From: Pelomonas asaccharophilus_A
GTDB lineage: Bacteria; Pseudomonadota; Gammaproteobacteria; Burkholderiales; Burkholderiaceae_C
Length of the DNA: 64,000 nt
Reading direction: 5' to 3'
NCBI RefSeq assembly: GCF_031458115.1
Contig: NZ_JAVDXV010000009.1
Span: 1 to 64,000, forward strand
Part shown: positions 24,239 to 32,468 of the stretch, piece by piece
How positions within the stretch are numbered: the first letter of the stretch is position 1
How the letters are laid out: the number at the start of each line of letters is the position of its first letter
Notes under the pieces: generated by a model
Seen by the model: the letters and a program-made list of their open reading frames with translations, nothing else
Databases searched by the model: none
Told to the model about the DNA's origin: nothing
Program-made: the position numbers and the translations under genes

Positions 24239-24434
24239 AGCGGGGCGCTGGCAAGGCGCGACGACGCAGCGGGCTATTGCCCGCCAGGAGGAGTAACGCC
24301 GCCAGCGGCCCGAAGCGCCAGGCCAGCGGGCGTGCAGCGCTGCTCACCGAAGTGGTGATCCTCGCGCCACCGCCAAGGTGTTGAAGGCACCAGACTTTCG
24401 ATGCATGGCAAGCGGCCAACTGCCGTTTCCAGGC
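24199..24434. repeat. 236-bp element bounded by 16-bp inverted repeats (MITE-like)
   Basis: GCCTGGAAACGGCAGT at 24199-24214 recurs as its exact reverse complement at 24419-24434, and the match continues imperfectly inward. The left end lies in the last codons of the serine hydrolase gene and the right end touches the stop codon of the nitrate reductase gene. The interior has no convincing gene. A 204-nt loop makes a functional hairpin unlikely, so a miniature inverted-repeat element is the best reading. No target-site duplication is evident. Confidence 0.45.
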
Positions 24435-27400
24435 TAGTAGACGTCCCTGACGTAGCGCTTGTCGGCGGCCAGGCGCTGCACATAGGCCTGGGCCGCGTCG
24501 GCGCTCATCCCGCCGTGCTGCTGCACGACGTCGCGCAGCGCCTGGTCCACATCCTTGGCCATGCGGGTGGCGTCGCCGCAGACGTAGAAGTGCGCGCCGT
24601 CCTGCAGCCAGGCCCAAAGCCGGGCGCCCTGCTCGCGCATGCGGTCCTGCACATAGACCTTGTCGGCCTGGTCGCGCGAGAAGGCCAGGCTCAGTTCGCT
24701 GAGCAGGCCCTCGGCCTGCAGGGCCAGCAGCTCGTCGCGGTAGTAGAAGTCCGTCGCGGCGTGCTGCTCGCCGAAGAACAGCCAGTTGCGGCCGGTGTCG
24801 CCGCGCGCGCGGCGCTCGTGCAGAAAGCCGCGGAAGGGCGCCACGCCGGTGCCGGGGCCCACCATGATCATGGGCACGTCGCGCCCCTGCGGCGGGCGGA
24901 AGTGGGCGCTCTTCTGCACGAAGATGGCCACGCCCTGCGTGGCGGCGCGGTCGGCCAGGAAGGTGGAGCACACGCCGCGGCGCGGCTTGCCCTGGTGGTC
25001 GTAGCGCACGGTGGACACGGTCAGGTGCACCTCGCCGACATGGGTGCGCGGGCTGGACGCGATGGAGTACAGCCGCGGCTGCAGGCGCTTCAGCACCGCC
25101 AGCCATTCCTGCGCGGTGGCCTGGATGGGGAACTCCTGCAGCAGGTCCACGATCTGGCGGCCCCACAGCCATTGCTTGAGGTCGGCGGCGCGCTCGGGCA
25201 TCAGCAGTTCGGCCAAGGCCGCGCTGCCGGAGCGTTCGCGCACGAAGTGCAGCACGTCGGGCGTGACCTTGGCGATGTCGTGATGGCGCAGCAGCGCCTC
25301 GGAGATGGCCATGTCGCCCACGCCCTTCACCGCCACGGGCGCGCTCGCCGGCAGCTTCAGCGCCGCCAGCATGTCGCCCACCAGTCCGGGGCAGTTGGTG
25401 GGCCACACGCCCAGCGCATCGCCGGCCTCGTAGCTCAGGCCCGTGCCCTTCAGGTCGAAGACGATCTGGCGCGTCTCCTTCGCCGCCCCCGGTGCGTTCA
25501 GCACGCGGTTGGCGAGCAGGCGGGCGCGCAGCGGGTTCTGCTTGCTGACGGCGGCCGGCGCGGGCTGGGCATCCAGCACGGGCGCGTCGTCGCCGGCGGC
25601 CAGCGCCAGCGCGGGCTGGGCGACCGTTGCGGCCGCGGTGGTGGCGGCCAGCGCCAGCGAGACGGAGCGCAGCCAGGCCTGGGCGGTGTCCTGGTAGTCG
25701 GGCTCGCAGTCCACGCGCGGCGCCAGGCGGCCGGCGCCGAGGGCGGCCAGGCGCTCGTCCAGCTTGCGGCCGAAACCGCAGAACTGGTCGTAGCTGGAAT
25801 CGCCGAAGGCCAGCACGGAGAAGGACGCGTCCTTCAGCCGCGCGGCGGCCTCGCCCTGCAGCGCATGCCAGAAGCCGGCGGCGTTGTCGGGCGGGTCACC
25901 GTCGCCGAAGGTGCTGGTGATGAACAGCATGCGGGCATCGGGCGCGAGGTCCTCCAGCCGCCAGGCGTCCATCGCGGCGCAGACGACCTCGAAGCCTTCC
26001 TTGCGCAACTGCTCGGCGCAGCGCGCGGCAAAGCCTTCGGCGGTGCCGGTCTGCGAGGCCCACAGCAGGTTGACGACGGGACGTGCCACCGCGGGCACGG
26101 CGGCCGCGAGCGGCAGGGCGCAGCGCGAGAACAGGCCGGCCAGCATGCCGTCGATCAGCGCGCGCTTGGCCGGCTCCAGCGGTGCGCTGGCGGGCAGCGT
26201 GGGCACGCCGGCCTCGCTGGCGCCGTCGGCTTGCAGGCCGGTGATGAAGCCTTGCAGGTAGCGCTGCTCCAGCGGCTCCAGCGCGGGCGGCGGGGTCGTG
26301 TCCAGGCCCAGCAGGCGGGCGAAGGCGGTGGTTTGCATGAGATGGTGCTCCCGGGCGCCGGCGGGCTCTGCGGCCGGCGCTGCGACCGGCGTGTCCACGC
26401 GGCACAGCGCGACGGCGCAGAACTTCAGCTCGGGCGTCAGCGAGATGGGGTCGATGGCGTCGTTGGTGACGGCGTTGATGGCAAGGTCTTCGCCGAACTC
26501 GTCGTTCCAATGCATGGGCGCGAAGCAACCGCCCGGCTGCACGCGCGTGGTGACGACGGCCGGCAGCACGGCGCGGCCGCGGCGCGAGCGGACCTCGACG
26601 CGGTCCTTGTCCTTCACGCCCAGCGCCGCCGCGTCTTCCGGGTGGATCTCGACGAAGGGGCCGGGGTTGAGCTTGACCAGCGTGGGGATCTTGCCGGTCT
26701 TGGTCATCGTGTGCCACTGGTGCTGCAGGCGGCCTGTGTTCAGCACGAAGGGGAAGTCGCCGTCGGGCATCTCGGCCGGGTCGGCGTAAGGCCGGGCGAA
26801 GAAACGCGCCCTGCCGCTGGGCGTCGCGAAGGCCAGCCGCGGACGGCCGCCGTCGCCATCCAGCTTCAACAGTTGGCTGACACCATCGTTCAGGTAGCGG
26901 ATAGGGTGGCGGTCGGCGGCGTCGTCCGGCGGGCAGGGCCATTGCAGCGGCGTCTCGCGCAGGCGGGCGTGACTGGCGCCGCGCAGGTCGTAGCCGGTCT
27001 TGGGGTTCCAGAAGCGCTTGATCTCCTCGAACACCTCGGCCGCGCTGGCGTAGCTGAAGGCATGGGCAAAGCCCATCTCGCACGCGACGCGCGCAATGAT
27101 CTGCCAGTCGGGCAGCGCCTGGCCGGGCGGCTCGACGGCCTTCTGCATCAGCGTCAGGTTGCGCTCGGAGTTCACCATCACGCCCTCGGCTTCGGCCCAC
27201 AGCGCGCCGGGCAGCAGGATGTCGGCGTAGCGGTTGGTTTCGGTATCGAGGAAGGCGTCCTGCGTGATGACCAGCTCGGCCTTCTTCAGCGCGTCGACCA
27301 CGTTGCTGCGGTTGCCGACGGTGGCCACGGGGTTGGTGCAGATGATCCAGCAGGCCTTGATGTCGCCGGCGGCGATGCGCTCGAACTGGGCCACCGTGCC

Positions 27401-28552
27401 GCCGCCATCGCGCGTGTGCAGCGTGCCGGCCGGCAGGCCCCATGCCTGTTCGACGAAGGCGCGGTCCTCGGCCTCCAGCACGGTGCGCTGGCCGGGCAGA
27501 CCGGGGCCCATGTAGCCCATCTCGCGGCCGCCCATCGCGTTGGGCTGACCGGTCAGCGAGAACGGGCCGCTGCCCGGCTTGCAGATGGCGCCCAGCGCCA
27601 GGTGCAGGTTGCACAGCGCGTTGGTGCTCCAGGTGCCGTGACTGCTCTGGTTGATGCCCATGGTCCAGCAGCTCATCAGCGCCTTCGCATCGCCCAGCAG
27701 CTGCGCGGTGCGGCGCAGGTCGGCCTCCGGGATGCCGGTGATGGCGCTGACGCGCTCGGCCGTGTAGTCGGCCAGGAAGGCGGGCATCGCATCCCAGCCC
27801 TCGGTGTACCGGGCGATGAAGTCGGCGTCGGTGTGGCCGCCGGCGTGCAGCAGATGCAGCAGGCCGTTCAGCAGCGCGACGTCGGTGCCGGGCTTGATCT
27901 GCAGGAACAGGTCGGCCTTCTCGGCCGTCGTGGTGCGGCGCGGGTCCACGACGATGAGCTTCGCGCCCGCCTTCACGCGGTCCATCATGCGCAGGAACAG
28001 GATGGGATGGCAGTCCGCCATGTTGGCGCCGGTGACGAAGAACACGTCAGCCTGGTCGAAGTCCTGATAGCTGCCCGGCGGGCCGTCAGAGCCGAGCGAC
28101 AGCTTGTAGCCACTGCTCGCGCTGGACATGCACAGCCGCGAGTTGGACTCGATCTGGTTGGTGCCGATGAAGCCCTTGCACAGCTTGTTGGCCAGGTACT
28201 GCGCCTCGATGGACAGCTGGCCGGAGATGTAGAAGGACACCGCGTCGGGGCCATGCGTGGCGATGACGGCGCTGAGGCGCTGCGCGGTCTGCTTGATGGC
28301 CGCGTCCATTTCCACGCGTACCGGCTCACGCTGGCGCTCGGCGCGCACGAAGGCGCTTTCCATGCGGCCCGTGCCGGTCAGCGCCTGCGCGCTGGTCGAC
28401 CCCTTGGTGCACAGCCGGCCGAAGTTGGTGGGGTGGCTCTTGAGGCCCGTGACCTTGATGACGCGCCGGCCCTGCACCTCCAGCGACATGCCGCAGCCCA
28501 CCCCGCAGTAGGGACAGGCGGTGTTCACAGTCTTGCAGGCAGGGGCCGTCAT
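24434..28552 (-). CDS. Fused assimilatory nitrate reductase / sulfite-reductase-type flavoprotein
   Basis: This 1372-residue single polypeptide has a molybdopterin oxidoreductase first: [4Fe-4S] ligands C13, C16, C20 and C48, and a probable Mo-cysteine near 141 in SNSRLCMSSAS, ending near residue 725. A linker follows, then a flavodoxin-like FMN domain (about 826-970, LLWASQTGTAEG, TFGDGDPP). Last comes a CysJ-like FAD/NADPH domain (about 1005-1372) with RLYSIASSP near 1161, GPGTGVAPF near 1231 and terminal YVRDVY. It should reduce nitrate to nitrite with NADPH without a separate electron-transfer subunit. The fusion is known in Burkholderiales and relatives. No nitrite reductase, transporter or Mo-cofactor gene is adjacent. 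Confidence 0.93.
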   Translation of the reverse strand: MTAPACKTVNTACPYCGVGCGMSLEVQGRRVIKVTGLKSHPTNFGRLCTKGSTSAQALTGTGRMESAFVRAERQREPVRVEMDAAIKQTAQRLSAVIATHGPDAVSFYISGQLSIEAQYLANKLCKGFIGTNQIESNSRLCMSSASSGYKLSLGSDGPPGSYQDFDQADVFFVTGANMADCHPILFLRMMDRVKAGAKLIVVDPRRTTTAEKADLFLQIKPGTDVALLNGLLHLLHAGGHTDADFIARYTEGWDAMPAFLADYTAERVSAITGIPEADLRRTAQLLGDAKALMSCWTMGINQSSHGTWSTNALCNLHLALGAICKPGSGPFSLTGQPNAMGGREMGYMGPGLPGQRTVLEAEDRAFVEQAWGLPAGTLHTRDGGGTVAQFERIAAGDIKACWIICTNPVATVGNRSNVVDALKKAELVITQDAFLDTETNRYADILLPGALWAEAEGVMVNSERNLTLMQKAVEPPGQALPDWQIIARVACEMGFAHAFSYASAAEVFEEIKRFWNPKTGYDLRGASHARLRETPLQWPCPPDDAADRHPIRYLNDGVSQLLKLDGDGGRPRLAFATPSGRARFFARPYADPAEMPDGDFPFVLNTGRLQHQWHTMTKTGKIPTLVKLNPGPFVEIHPEDAAALGVKDKDRVEVRSRRGRAVLPAVVTTRVQPGGCFAPMHWNDEFGEDLAINAVTNDAIDPISLTPELKFCAVALCRVDTPVAAPAAEPAGAREHHLMQTTAFARLLGLDTTPPPALEPLEQRYLQGFITGLQADGASEAGVPTLPASAPLEPAKRALIDGMLAGLFSRCALPLAAAVPAVARPVVNLLWASQTGTAEGFAARCAEQLRKEGFEVVCAAMDAWRLEDLAPDARMLFITSTFGDGDPPDNAAGFWHALQGEAAARLKDASFSVLAFGDSSYDQFCGFGRKLDERLAALGAGRLAPRVDCEPDYQDTAQAWLRSVSLALAATTAAATVAQPALALAAGDDAPVLDAQPAPAAVSKQNPLRARLLANRVLNAPGAAKETRQIVFDLKGTGLSYEAGDALGVWPTNCPGLVGDMLAALKLPASAPVAVKGVGDMAISEALLRHHDIAKVTPDVLHFVRERSGSAALAELLMPERAADLKQWLWGRQIVDLLQEFPIQATAQEWLAVLKRLQPRLYSIASSPRTHVGEVHLTVSTVRYDHQGKPRRGVCSTFLADRAATQGVAIFVQKSAHFRPPQGRDVPMIMVGPGTGVAPFRGFLHERRARGDTGRNWLFFGEQHAATDFYYRDELLALQAEGLLSELSLAFSRDQADKVYVQDRMREQGARLWAWLQDGAHFYVCGDATRMAKDVDQALRDVVQQHGGMSADAAQAYVQRLAADKRYVRDVY

Positions 28553-28586
28553 CCTTCACTCCCGCGCCCTGGCAGAGGCCGGGCGC

Positions 28587-28654
28587 AAAAAGAAAAAGGC
28601 GACCGCACGTTCCGCTCTTCGCCAGCTGCGATGAAAACGAACGTGCGGACGCCT
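28587..28654 (-). terminator. Intrinsic terminator in the nitrate reductase leader (attenuator candidate)
   Basis: On the minus strand, arms at 28639-28653 and 28598-28612 pair at 14 of 15 positions (GAACGTGCGG on one arm), with one further A-T pair at the base and a 26-nt loop. TTTTTCTTTTT follows at 28597-28587. It lies between the proposed sigma-54 promoter and the start codon, ending 34 nt before the ATG. Constitutive termination there would block the gene, so regulated antitermination is likely, as in the nas operon of Klebsiella (NasR). Confidence 0.75.
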
Positions 28655-28672
28655 GTGTCCTGACAGATCTAT

Positions 28673-28688
28673 CGCAAACCCTGTGCCA
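28673..28688 (-). promoter_or_regulatory. Sigma-54 promoter of the nitrate reductase gene
   Basis: The minus strand reads TGGCAC-AGGGT-TTGCG, with exactly 10 nt between the GG and GC dinucleotides, matching the -24/-12 sigma-54 consensus. Transcription would start near 28662, just before the leader terminator stem. Sigma-54 control agrees with nitrogen-limitation (NtrC) control of nitrate assimilation. Confidence 0.65.
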
Positions 28689-28748
28689 TGCCCTGGAGGC
28701 CGGATTCCGGCGGTCATGCACCGGGAACCGGCATTCGGCATGCTGCGG

Positions 28749-28765
28749 CGCACCAAAAAAGTGAC
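28749..28765. promoter_or_regulatory. Possible NtrC-binding enhancer site
   Basis: CGCACC-AAAAA-AGTGAC resembles the NtrC consensus TGCACC-N5-GGTGCA, with mismatches mainly in the right half. It lies about 60 nt upstream of the -24 element of the proposed sigma-54 promoter, within the usual range for enhancer sites. Confidence 0.3.
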
Positions 28766-28833
28766 GTGCAGCTCATCCCCCCGAATCTGCAGACTGTCGT
28801 CACCCGCTAGGTCGGCCCCAGGGCAGGAGATAT

Positions 28834-28857
28834 GGTGTGCTACATCAGCAACACACC
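28834..28857. promoter_or_regulatory. Operator candidate for the GntR regulator
   Basis: GGTGTG (28834-28839) and CACACC (28852-28857) are inverted repeats with a 12-nt spacer, 11 nt before the gntR ATG. A TATGGT hexamer overlaps the left arm and could be a -10 box. YtrA-type GntR proteins usually repress their own ABC-transporter operon from such a position. Confidence 0.45.
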
Positions 28858-28868
28858 CCGGAGCTCCC

Positions 28869-29222
28869 ATGACTCCCACCTGGACAGACCAGGCGCCGAT
28901 CTACCAGCAGCTGGCCGACCGCCTGGCCGTGCAGCTGCTAGACGGCAGCCCCCCGGAAGGCGAGGCCCTGCCCTCGGTGCGCCAGCTCGCCAGCCAGTAC
29001 GTCATCAATCCGCTGACGGTCACGCGGGCGCTGCAGGCGCTGTCCGATCACGGCCTCATCGAGAGCCGGCGTGGCCTGGGCATGTTCGTGATGGCCGGTG
29101 CCCGGGAGCGGCTGCTGCGCCACGAGCGCGAACAATTTCTACAAAAGGACTGGCCCTCGCTGCGCGCCAAGCTCAAGCGCCTGGGACTGACCGCCAAGGA
29201 TCTGAACTGGGAGTCGACATGA
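28869..29222 (+). CDS. GntR family transcriptional regulator, YtrA subfamily
   Basis: This 117-residue protein has an N-terminal winged helix (APIYQQLADRLAVQLLDG, LPSVRQLASQYVINPLTVTRALQAL, GLIESRRGLGMFV) and only a short C-terminal helix. That is the YtrA layout, in which the gene controls an adjacent ABC transporter. GGAG precedes the ATG at 28869; the frame extends upstream without support. The stop overlaps the ABC ATPase start by 3 nt in an ATGA arrangement. Confidence 0.9.
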   Translation: MTPTWTDQAPIYQQLADRLAVQLLDGSPPEGEALPSVRQLASQYVINPLTVTRALQALSDHGLIESRRGLGMFVMAGARERLLRHEREQFLQKDWPSLRAKLKRLGLTAKDLNWEST

Positions 29223-30088
29223 ACCTCATCGAAGCCAAGAACCTGTCGCTGAGCTATGGCAAGAAGACCGCGCTGAACGACGTCTCGCTGGCCATCCCCA
29301 AGGGCCGCGTGGTGGGCCTGCTGGGCCACAACGGCGCCGGCAAGACCTCGCTGATGAAGGCGATGGTGGGCCTGCTGCCGGTGCAGGGCGAGCTGACGGT
29401 GCTGGGCCTCAAGCCCATCGCCGACCGCCAGAAGCTGCTGGAGCAGCTGAGCTACATCCCCGACGTGGCCGTGCTGCCGCGCTGGGCCCGCGTGCACGAG
29501 CTGATCACGCTGATGACCAAGCTGCAGCCCAAGTTTTCCGCCGAGCGGGCGCGCACGCTGCTCAAGCGCACCAGCGTCAGCGAGACCGACAAGGTGAAGA
29601 GCCTGTCCAAGGGCATGGTGGCGCAGACCCACCTGGCACTGATCGCCGCCATCGACGCCAAGCTGATGATCCTGGACGAGCCGACGCTGGGCCTGGATGT
29701 CGTGTCGCGCAAGAGCTTCTACGAGATGCTGATCGACGAGTGGTGCGATGGCGAGCGCAGCGTGCTGATCTCGACGCACCAGGTGGAGGAGGTGGAGGCG
29801 CTGTTGAGCGACGTGATCATGCTGGACGAGGGCCGCGTGGCGCTGTCCATCAGCCTGGAGGACATCGACCGCCGCTTCGTCGCGCTGAACCACGACCCGG
29901 CCGCCGCCGACGCGATGGCCGCCGCCCACCCGCTGCTGCGCTACCGCGAGCAGGGCCGCACGACGTCGCTGTTCGACGGCGCGCCGCCCGAGCACATCAC
30001 CAGCCTGGGCCAGCGCGTGCGCCCCAGCCTCGTCGACCTCTTCATGGCGCTGACCCGCAACCCGGCGCTGAACAGCAAGCAAGCCTGA
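29219..30088 (+). CDS. ABC transporter ATP-binding protein
   Basis: This 289-residue nucleotide-binding subunit has Walker A GHNGAGKT (about 36-43), a signature region SLSKGMVAQ (about 136-144) in place of the usual LSGGQ, Walker B LMILDEPTLGLD (about 155-166) and the switch histidine in ISTHQVEE. The SKGM signature is typical of the exporter/CcmA-like group that pairs with YtrA regulators. It is translationally coupled to gntR and followed by the permease after 18 nt. Confidence 0.92.
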   Translation: MNLIEAKNLSLSYGKKTALNDVSLAIPKGRVVGLLGHNGAGKTSLMKAMVGLLPVQGELTVLGLKPIADRQKLLEQLSYIPDVAVLPRWARVHELITLMTKLQPKFSAERARTLLKRTSVSETDKVKSLSKGMVAQTHLALIAAIDAKLMILDEPTLGLDVVSRKSFYEMLIDEWCDGERSVLISTHQVEEVEALLSDVIMLDEGRVALSISLEDIDRRFVALNHDPAAADAMAAAHPLLRYREQGRTTSLFDGAPPEHITSLGQRVRPSLVDLFMALTRNPALNSKQA

Positions 30089-30106
30089 CAACAAGGAGAC
30101 GACGCC

Positions 30107-30982
30107 ATGAACAACCACATTCCCACCCTGTTGCTGCGCGAGTGGATGCAGCACAAGCGCGGCTGGCTGATTGCCGCATTCGCACCGCCGCTGCTGTTTC
30201 TCGCGCTGCTGCCGTTCGGTCAGATCCACGGCATGCCGACGGAGAAAGTCCCGCTTGGATTGATCTCGTTGGGGATGGTGCTGATCAGCACCGGCGTGGT
30301 CTACGCCATCTGCCTGCTGGTGGCGCTGTTCCAGCTGCCCGGCCTGGCGCGGCGTGACACGCAGGACCGCTCCATCGAGTTCTGGCTGTCGCTGCCCGGG
30401 CGGCCCAGCGAGAGCGTGGCGGCCACGGTGCTGGCCCATGGCTGGCTGGCACCGCTGGGCGGCGCGCTGGTGGGCGCCGCGTTCGGCATCCCCATCGCGA
30501 TGAGCGTGCTGGCTGCCAAGGGCGGCATGGCACTGCCGCTGTCGGTGGACTGGGCCGAGGTCGTGGCCGCCGCGCTGCCGCTGCTGGTGCGCGGTCTGGT
30601 GGGCACCGTGCCGCTGCTGCTGTGGCTGGCGCCGCTGATCTTCGTGCTGATGGCTTCGTCAGCGTGGCTGAAGCGCCTGGGTGTGCCGCTGGTGCTGGTG
30701 GGCACGGGCGTCACGGTGGGTGTGCTGCACAAGGTCTACGCCATCGACTGGCCGCTGAAGGCGCTGGAGGCACTGGATGACCGCATCGGCCAGACGCTGC
30801 TGCACAGCCCCGATTCGCTGAAGAATGCGCTGATGACGGACGGCCACAGCCTGTGGGCCTGGGCGGCCCAGGATCTGGGCAGCACGCTGGCGGAACTGGT
30901 GTCGCTGCAGTTCGTGGGCTGGATGGCCATCGCCGCCGCCGCCTTCGCGCTGGTGGTGATGAAGCGCTCGCGCGGCGGCTGA
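30107..30982 (+). CDS. ABC transporter permease
   Basis: This 291-residue inner-membrane protein has about six hydrophobic helices: near residues 21-38, 50-70, 104-122, 140-165, 170-195 and 265-285. The N-terminus IPTLLLREWMQHKRGW resembles ABC-2 type permeases. It forms the third gene of the gntR-ATPase-permease operon. The exported substrate is unknown; comparable YtrA-linked systems respond to cell-envelope stress in other bacteria. A strong bidirectional terminator follows by 18 nt. Confidence 0.85.
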   Translation: MNNHIPTLLLREWMQHKRGWLIAAFAPPLLFLALLPFGQIHGMPTEKVPLGLISLGMVLISTGVVYAICLLVALFQLPGLARRDTQDRSIEFWLSLPGRPSESVAATVLAHGWLAPLGGALVGAAFGIPIAMSVLAAKGGMALPLSVDWAEVVAAALPLLVRGLVGTVPLLLWLAPLIFVLMASSAWLKRLGVPLVLVGTGVTVGVLHKVYAIDWPLKALEALDDRIGQTLLHSPDSLKNALMTDGHSLWAWAAQDLGSTLAELVSLQFVGWMAIAAAAFALVVMKRSRGG

Positions 30983-31000
30983 GCCTCAGCGCTCAAAACA

Positions 31001-31029
31001 AAAAACCGGGGCTCAAGGCCCCGGTTTTT
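31001..31029. terminator. Bidirectional intrinsic terminator
   Basis: AAAAACCGGGGC (31001-31012) and GCCCCGGTTTTT (31018-31029) form a perfect 12-bp stem with the 5-nt loop TCAAG. A/T tracts at both ends let it act in both directions, ending the ABC operon and the convergent ferritin-like gene. Confidence 0.9.
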
Positions 31030-31049
31030 CATTGCGGATCAAGCAAGCG

Positions 31050-31907
31050 TCAGGCCGGTGCCCCGGCGGCCGGCGGCGTCAGGCGCGCTGCCATTTCCTT
31101 GCGGAAGCGGTTCAGCTCCTGAACGCTGGCGAAGCTGCGGTCCATCAGCAGGCTCATGTTGTGCAGGATACGCTCGACGACCTTGTTCTCCCACACGGAG
31201 TCGAACTGGATCTGCTTGTCCAGCCAATGCTCCAGCCACTGCGGGTCGGGCAGGCGGCTCTGGATGGTGTCGCGCGGGAACAGCTTGGCGTTCACGTGCA
31301 GGTTGGTCGGGTGCAGCGCTTGGGCCGTGCGGCGGGCGCTGGCCATCAGCACGCCCACCTTGGCGAACGCGGCGCGGGCCTCGTCGCCGAACTTGACCAT
31401 GGCGCGCTTCATGTAGCGCAGGTAGGCGCCACCGTGGCGGGCCTCGTCGCGCGACAGCGTTTCGTAGATGGCCTTGATGACCGGCTCGGTGTGCCATTCG
31501 GCGGCACGGCGGTACCAGTGGTTCAGGCGGATCTCGCCGCAGAAGTGCAGCATCAGCGTTTCCAGCGCCGGCGCCGGGTCGAAGTCGAAGCGCACCTCAT
31601 GCAGCTCGGCCTCGGTGGGCACGAGGTCGGGGCGGAAGCGCTTCAGGTACTCCATCAGCACCAGGCTGTGCTTCTGCTCCTCGAAGAACCAGACCGACAT
31701 GAAGGCCGAGAAGTCGCTGTCCTCGCGGTTGTCGCGCAGGAACATCTCCGTGGCGGGCAGGGCCGACCATTCGGTGATGGCGTTCATCTTGATCGTCTGG
31801 GCCTGCTCGTCGGAGAGCTTGCTCGCATCGAACTTGTCCCAGGGAATGTCCGTGTCCATGTTCCAGCGCACGGCTTCGAGTTGCTTGAAAAGTTCGGGGT
31901 AGAGCAT
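31050..31907 (-). CDS. Ferritin-like diiron protein (acyl-ACP desaturase-like)
   Basis: This encodes 285 residues. Helical segments carry carboxylate/histidine motifs typical of diiron sites: FFEEQKHSL (about 74-82), HFCGEIRLNHWY (about 121-132) and SRDEARHGGAYLR (about 152-164). The spacing of the E-x-x-H motifs resembles soluble stearoyl-ACP desaturases and related ferritin-like oxidoreductases. The substrate is not predictable; fatty-acyl desaturation or a stress role are options. The gene starts after a 563-nt gap that carries no recognised gene. Confidence 0.75.
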   Translation of the reverse strand: MLYPELFKQLEAVRWNMDTDIPWDKFDASKLSDEQAQTIKMNAITEWSALPATEMFLRDNREDSDFSAFMSVWFFEEQKHSLVLMEYLKRFRPDLVPTEAELHEVRFDFDPAPALETLMLHFCGEIRLNHWYRRAAEWHTEPVIKAIYETLSRDEARHGGAYLRYMKRAMVKFGDEARAAFAKVGVLMASARRTAQALHPTNLHVNAKLFPRDTIQSRLPDPQWLEHWLDKQIQFDSVWENKVVERILHNMSLLMDRSFASVQELNRFRKEMAARLTPPAAGAPA

Positions 31908-32340
31908 GAATACGTCCTTGGCAGGCCGGTGATGCGGAAGAAATCCGGCCTTAGAGGCGCGATTCTAAAGTTGACCGGCCACTTCCCCGCCAGCGGTGCT
32001 AGCGGCTGCCCTCAACGCCGCCGAATCGAGCGTTGAACGCCCCACGCGAAAAGTGAGACTGTTTGTAATCTGAACTCGAAGTTAGAGCTGACTCTGAGCA
32101 CCGCGAAGCGGTCGCAACAATCGTCGCCAGAACGGGCGACAGGGCCTTGGAACTTGCTGCGACAGCCCCACTCTCAAGCTACACAGGTAAAACCCGGGCG
32201 CGAGGAGGCGCTCTGACTTCACCACCGAATTTGGGTCGCGCAACCTCTCTGGGTTCAGAGCAGCAATCTCGGAGCCGTTCTCCTCCTCCTCCCTCCCTCC
32301 CTCGTTGGCTTCGAGGCGTTCTGCGGCCACTTTTACAAGC

Positions 32341-32367
32341 AGGGCCTATGTCGATGACATAGGCCCT
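32341..32367. terminator. Hairpin terminator downstream of corA
   Basis: AGGGCCTATGTC (32341-32352), loop GAT, GACATAGGCCCT (32356-32367) form a perfect 12-bp stem. The plus-strand side is followed by TTGCC and the minus-strand side by a mixed tail, so T-tracts are weak on both. It may terminate corA transcripts (104 nt past the corA stop) or an unrecognised plus-strand transcript. Confidence 0.5.
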
Positions 32368-32429
32368 TTGCCTTCAGTAGTGCCTGGCCAAGCGACTGCC
32401 ACGGATCCAGCTCCGCCGGTCCGTCGGCA

Positions 32430-32468
32430 GTGCCCCGTGGAGGGGGCGCGCGAAGCGCGTAGGGGGTG
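32430..32468. repeat. GC-rich palindromic intergenic repeat (REP-like)
   Basis: The stretch holds CCCCGTGGAGGGG and CGCGCGAAGCGCG, two small hairpins in tandem right after the corA stop. Similar GC-rich double hairpins occur in intergenic spaces of related Burkholderiales, from memory. A second, different palindromic repeat occurs at 39270-39316. Confidence 0.35.

Larger units (their letters stand above)
28553..28868. other. Divergent regulatory region between nitrate reductase and the gntR-ABC operon
   Basis: This 316-nt interval holds, left to right, the nitrate reductase leader with its terminator, the sigma-54 promoter, a possible NtrC site and the inverted repeat before gntR. An open frame reaching back to 28683 on the plus strand has no ribosome-binding site and is not taken as coding. 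No RNA gene was recognised. Confidence 0.5.

Noticed and set aside
24401..28663. 1420-codon open frame on the plus strand opposite the nitrate reductase
   Set aside because: Low-complexity QRHAR-rich translation typical of the antisense of high-GC coding DNA.
32279..32303. CTCC/CCTC microsatellite as part of a phase-variable gene
   Set aside because: It lies outside any convincing reading frame, so slippage would not switch a protein.
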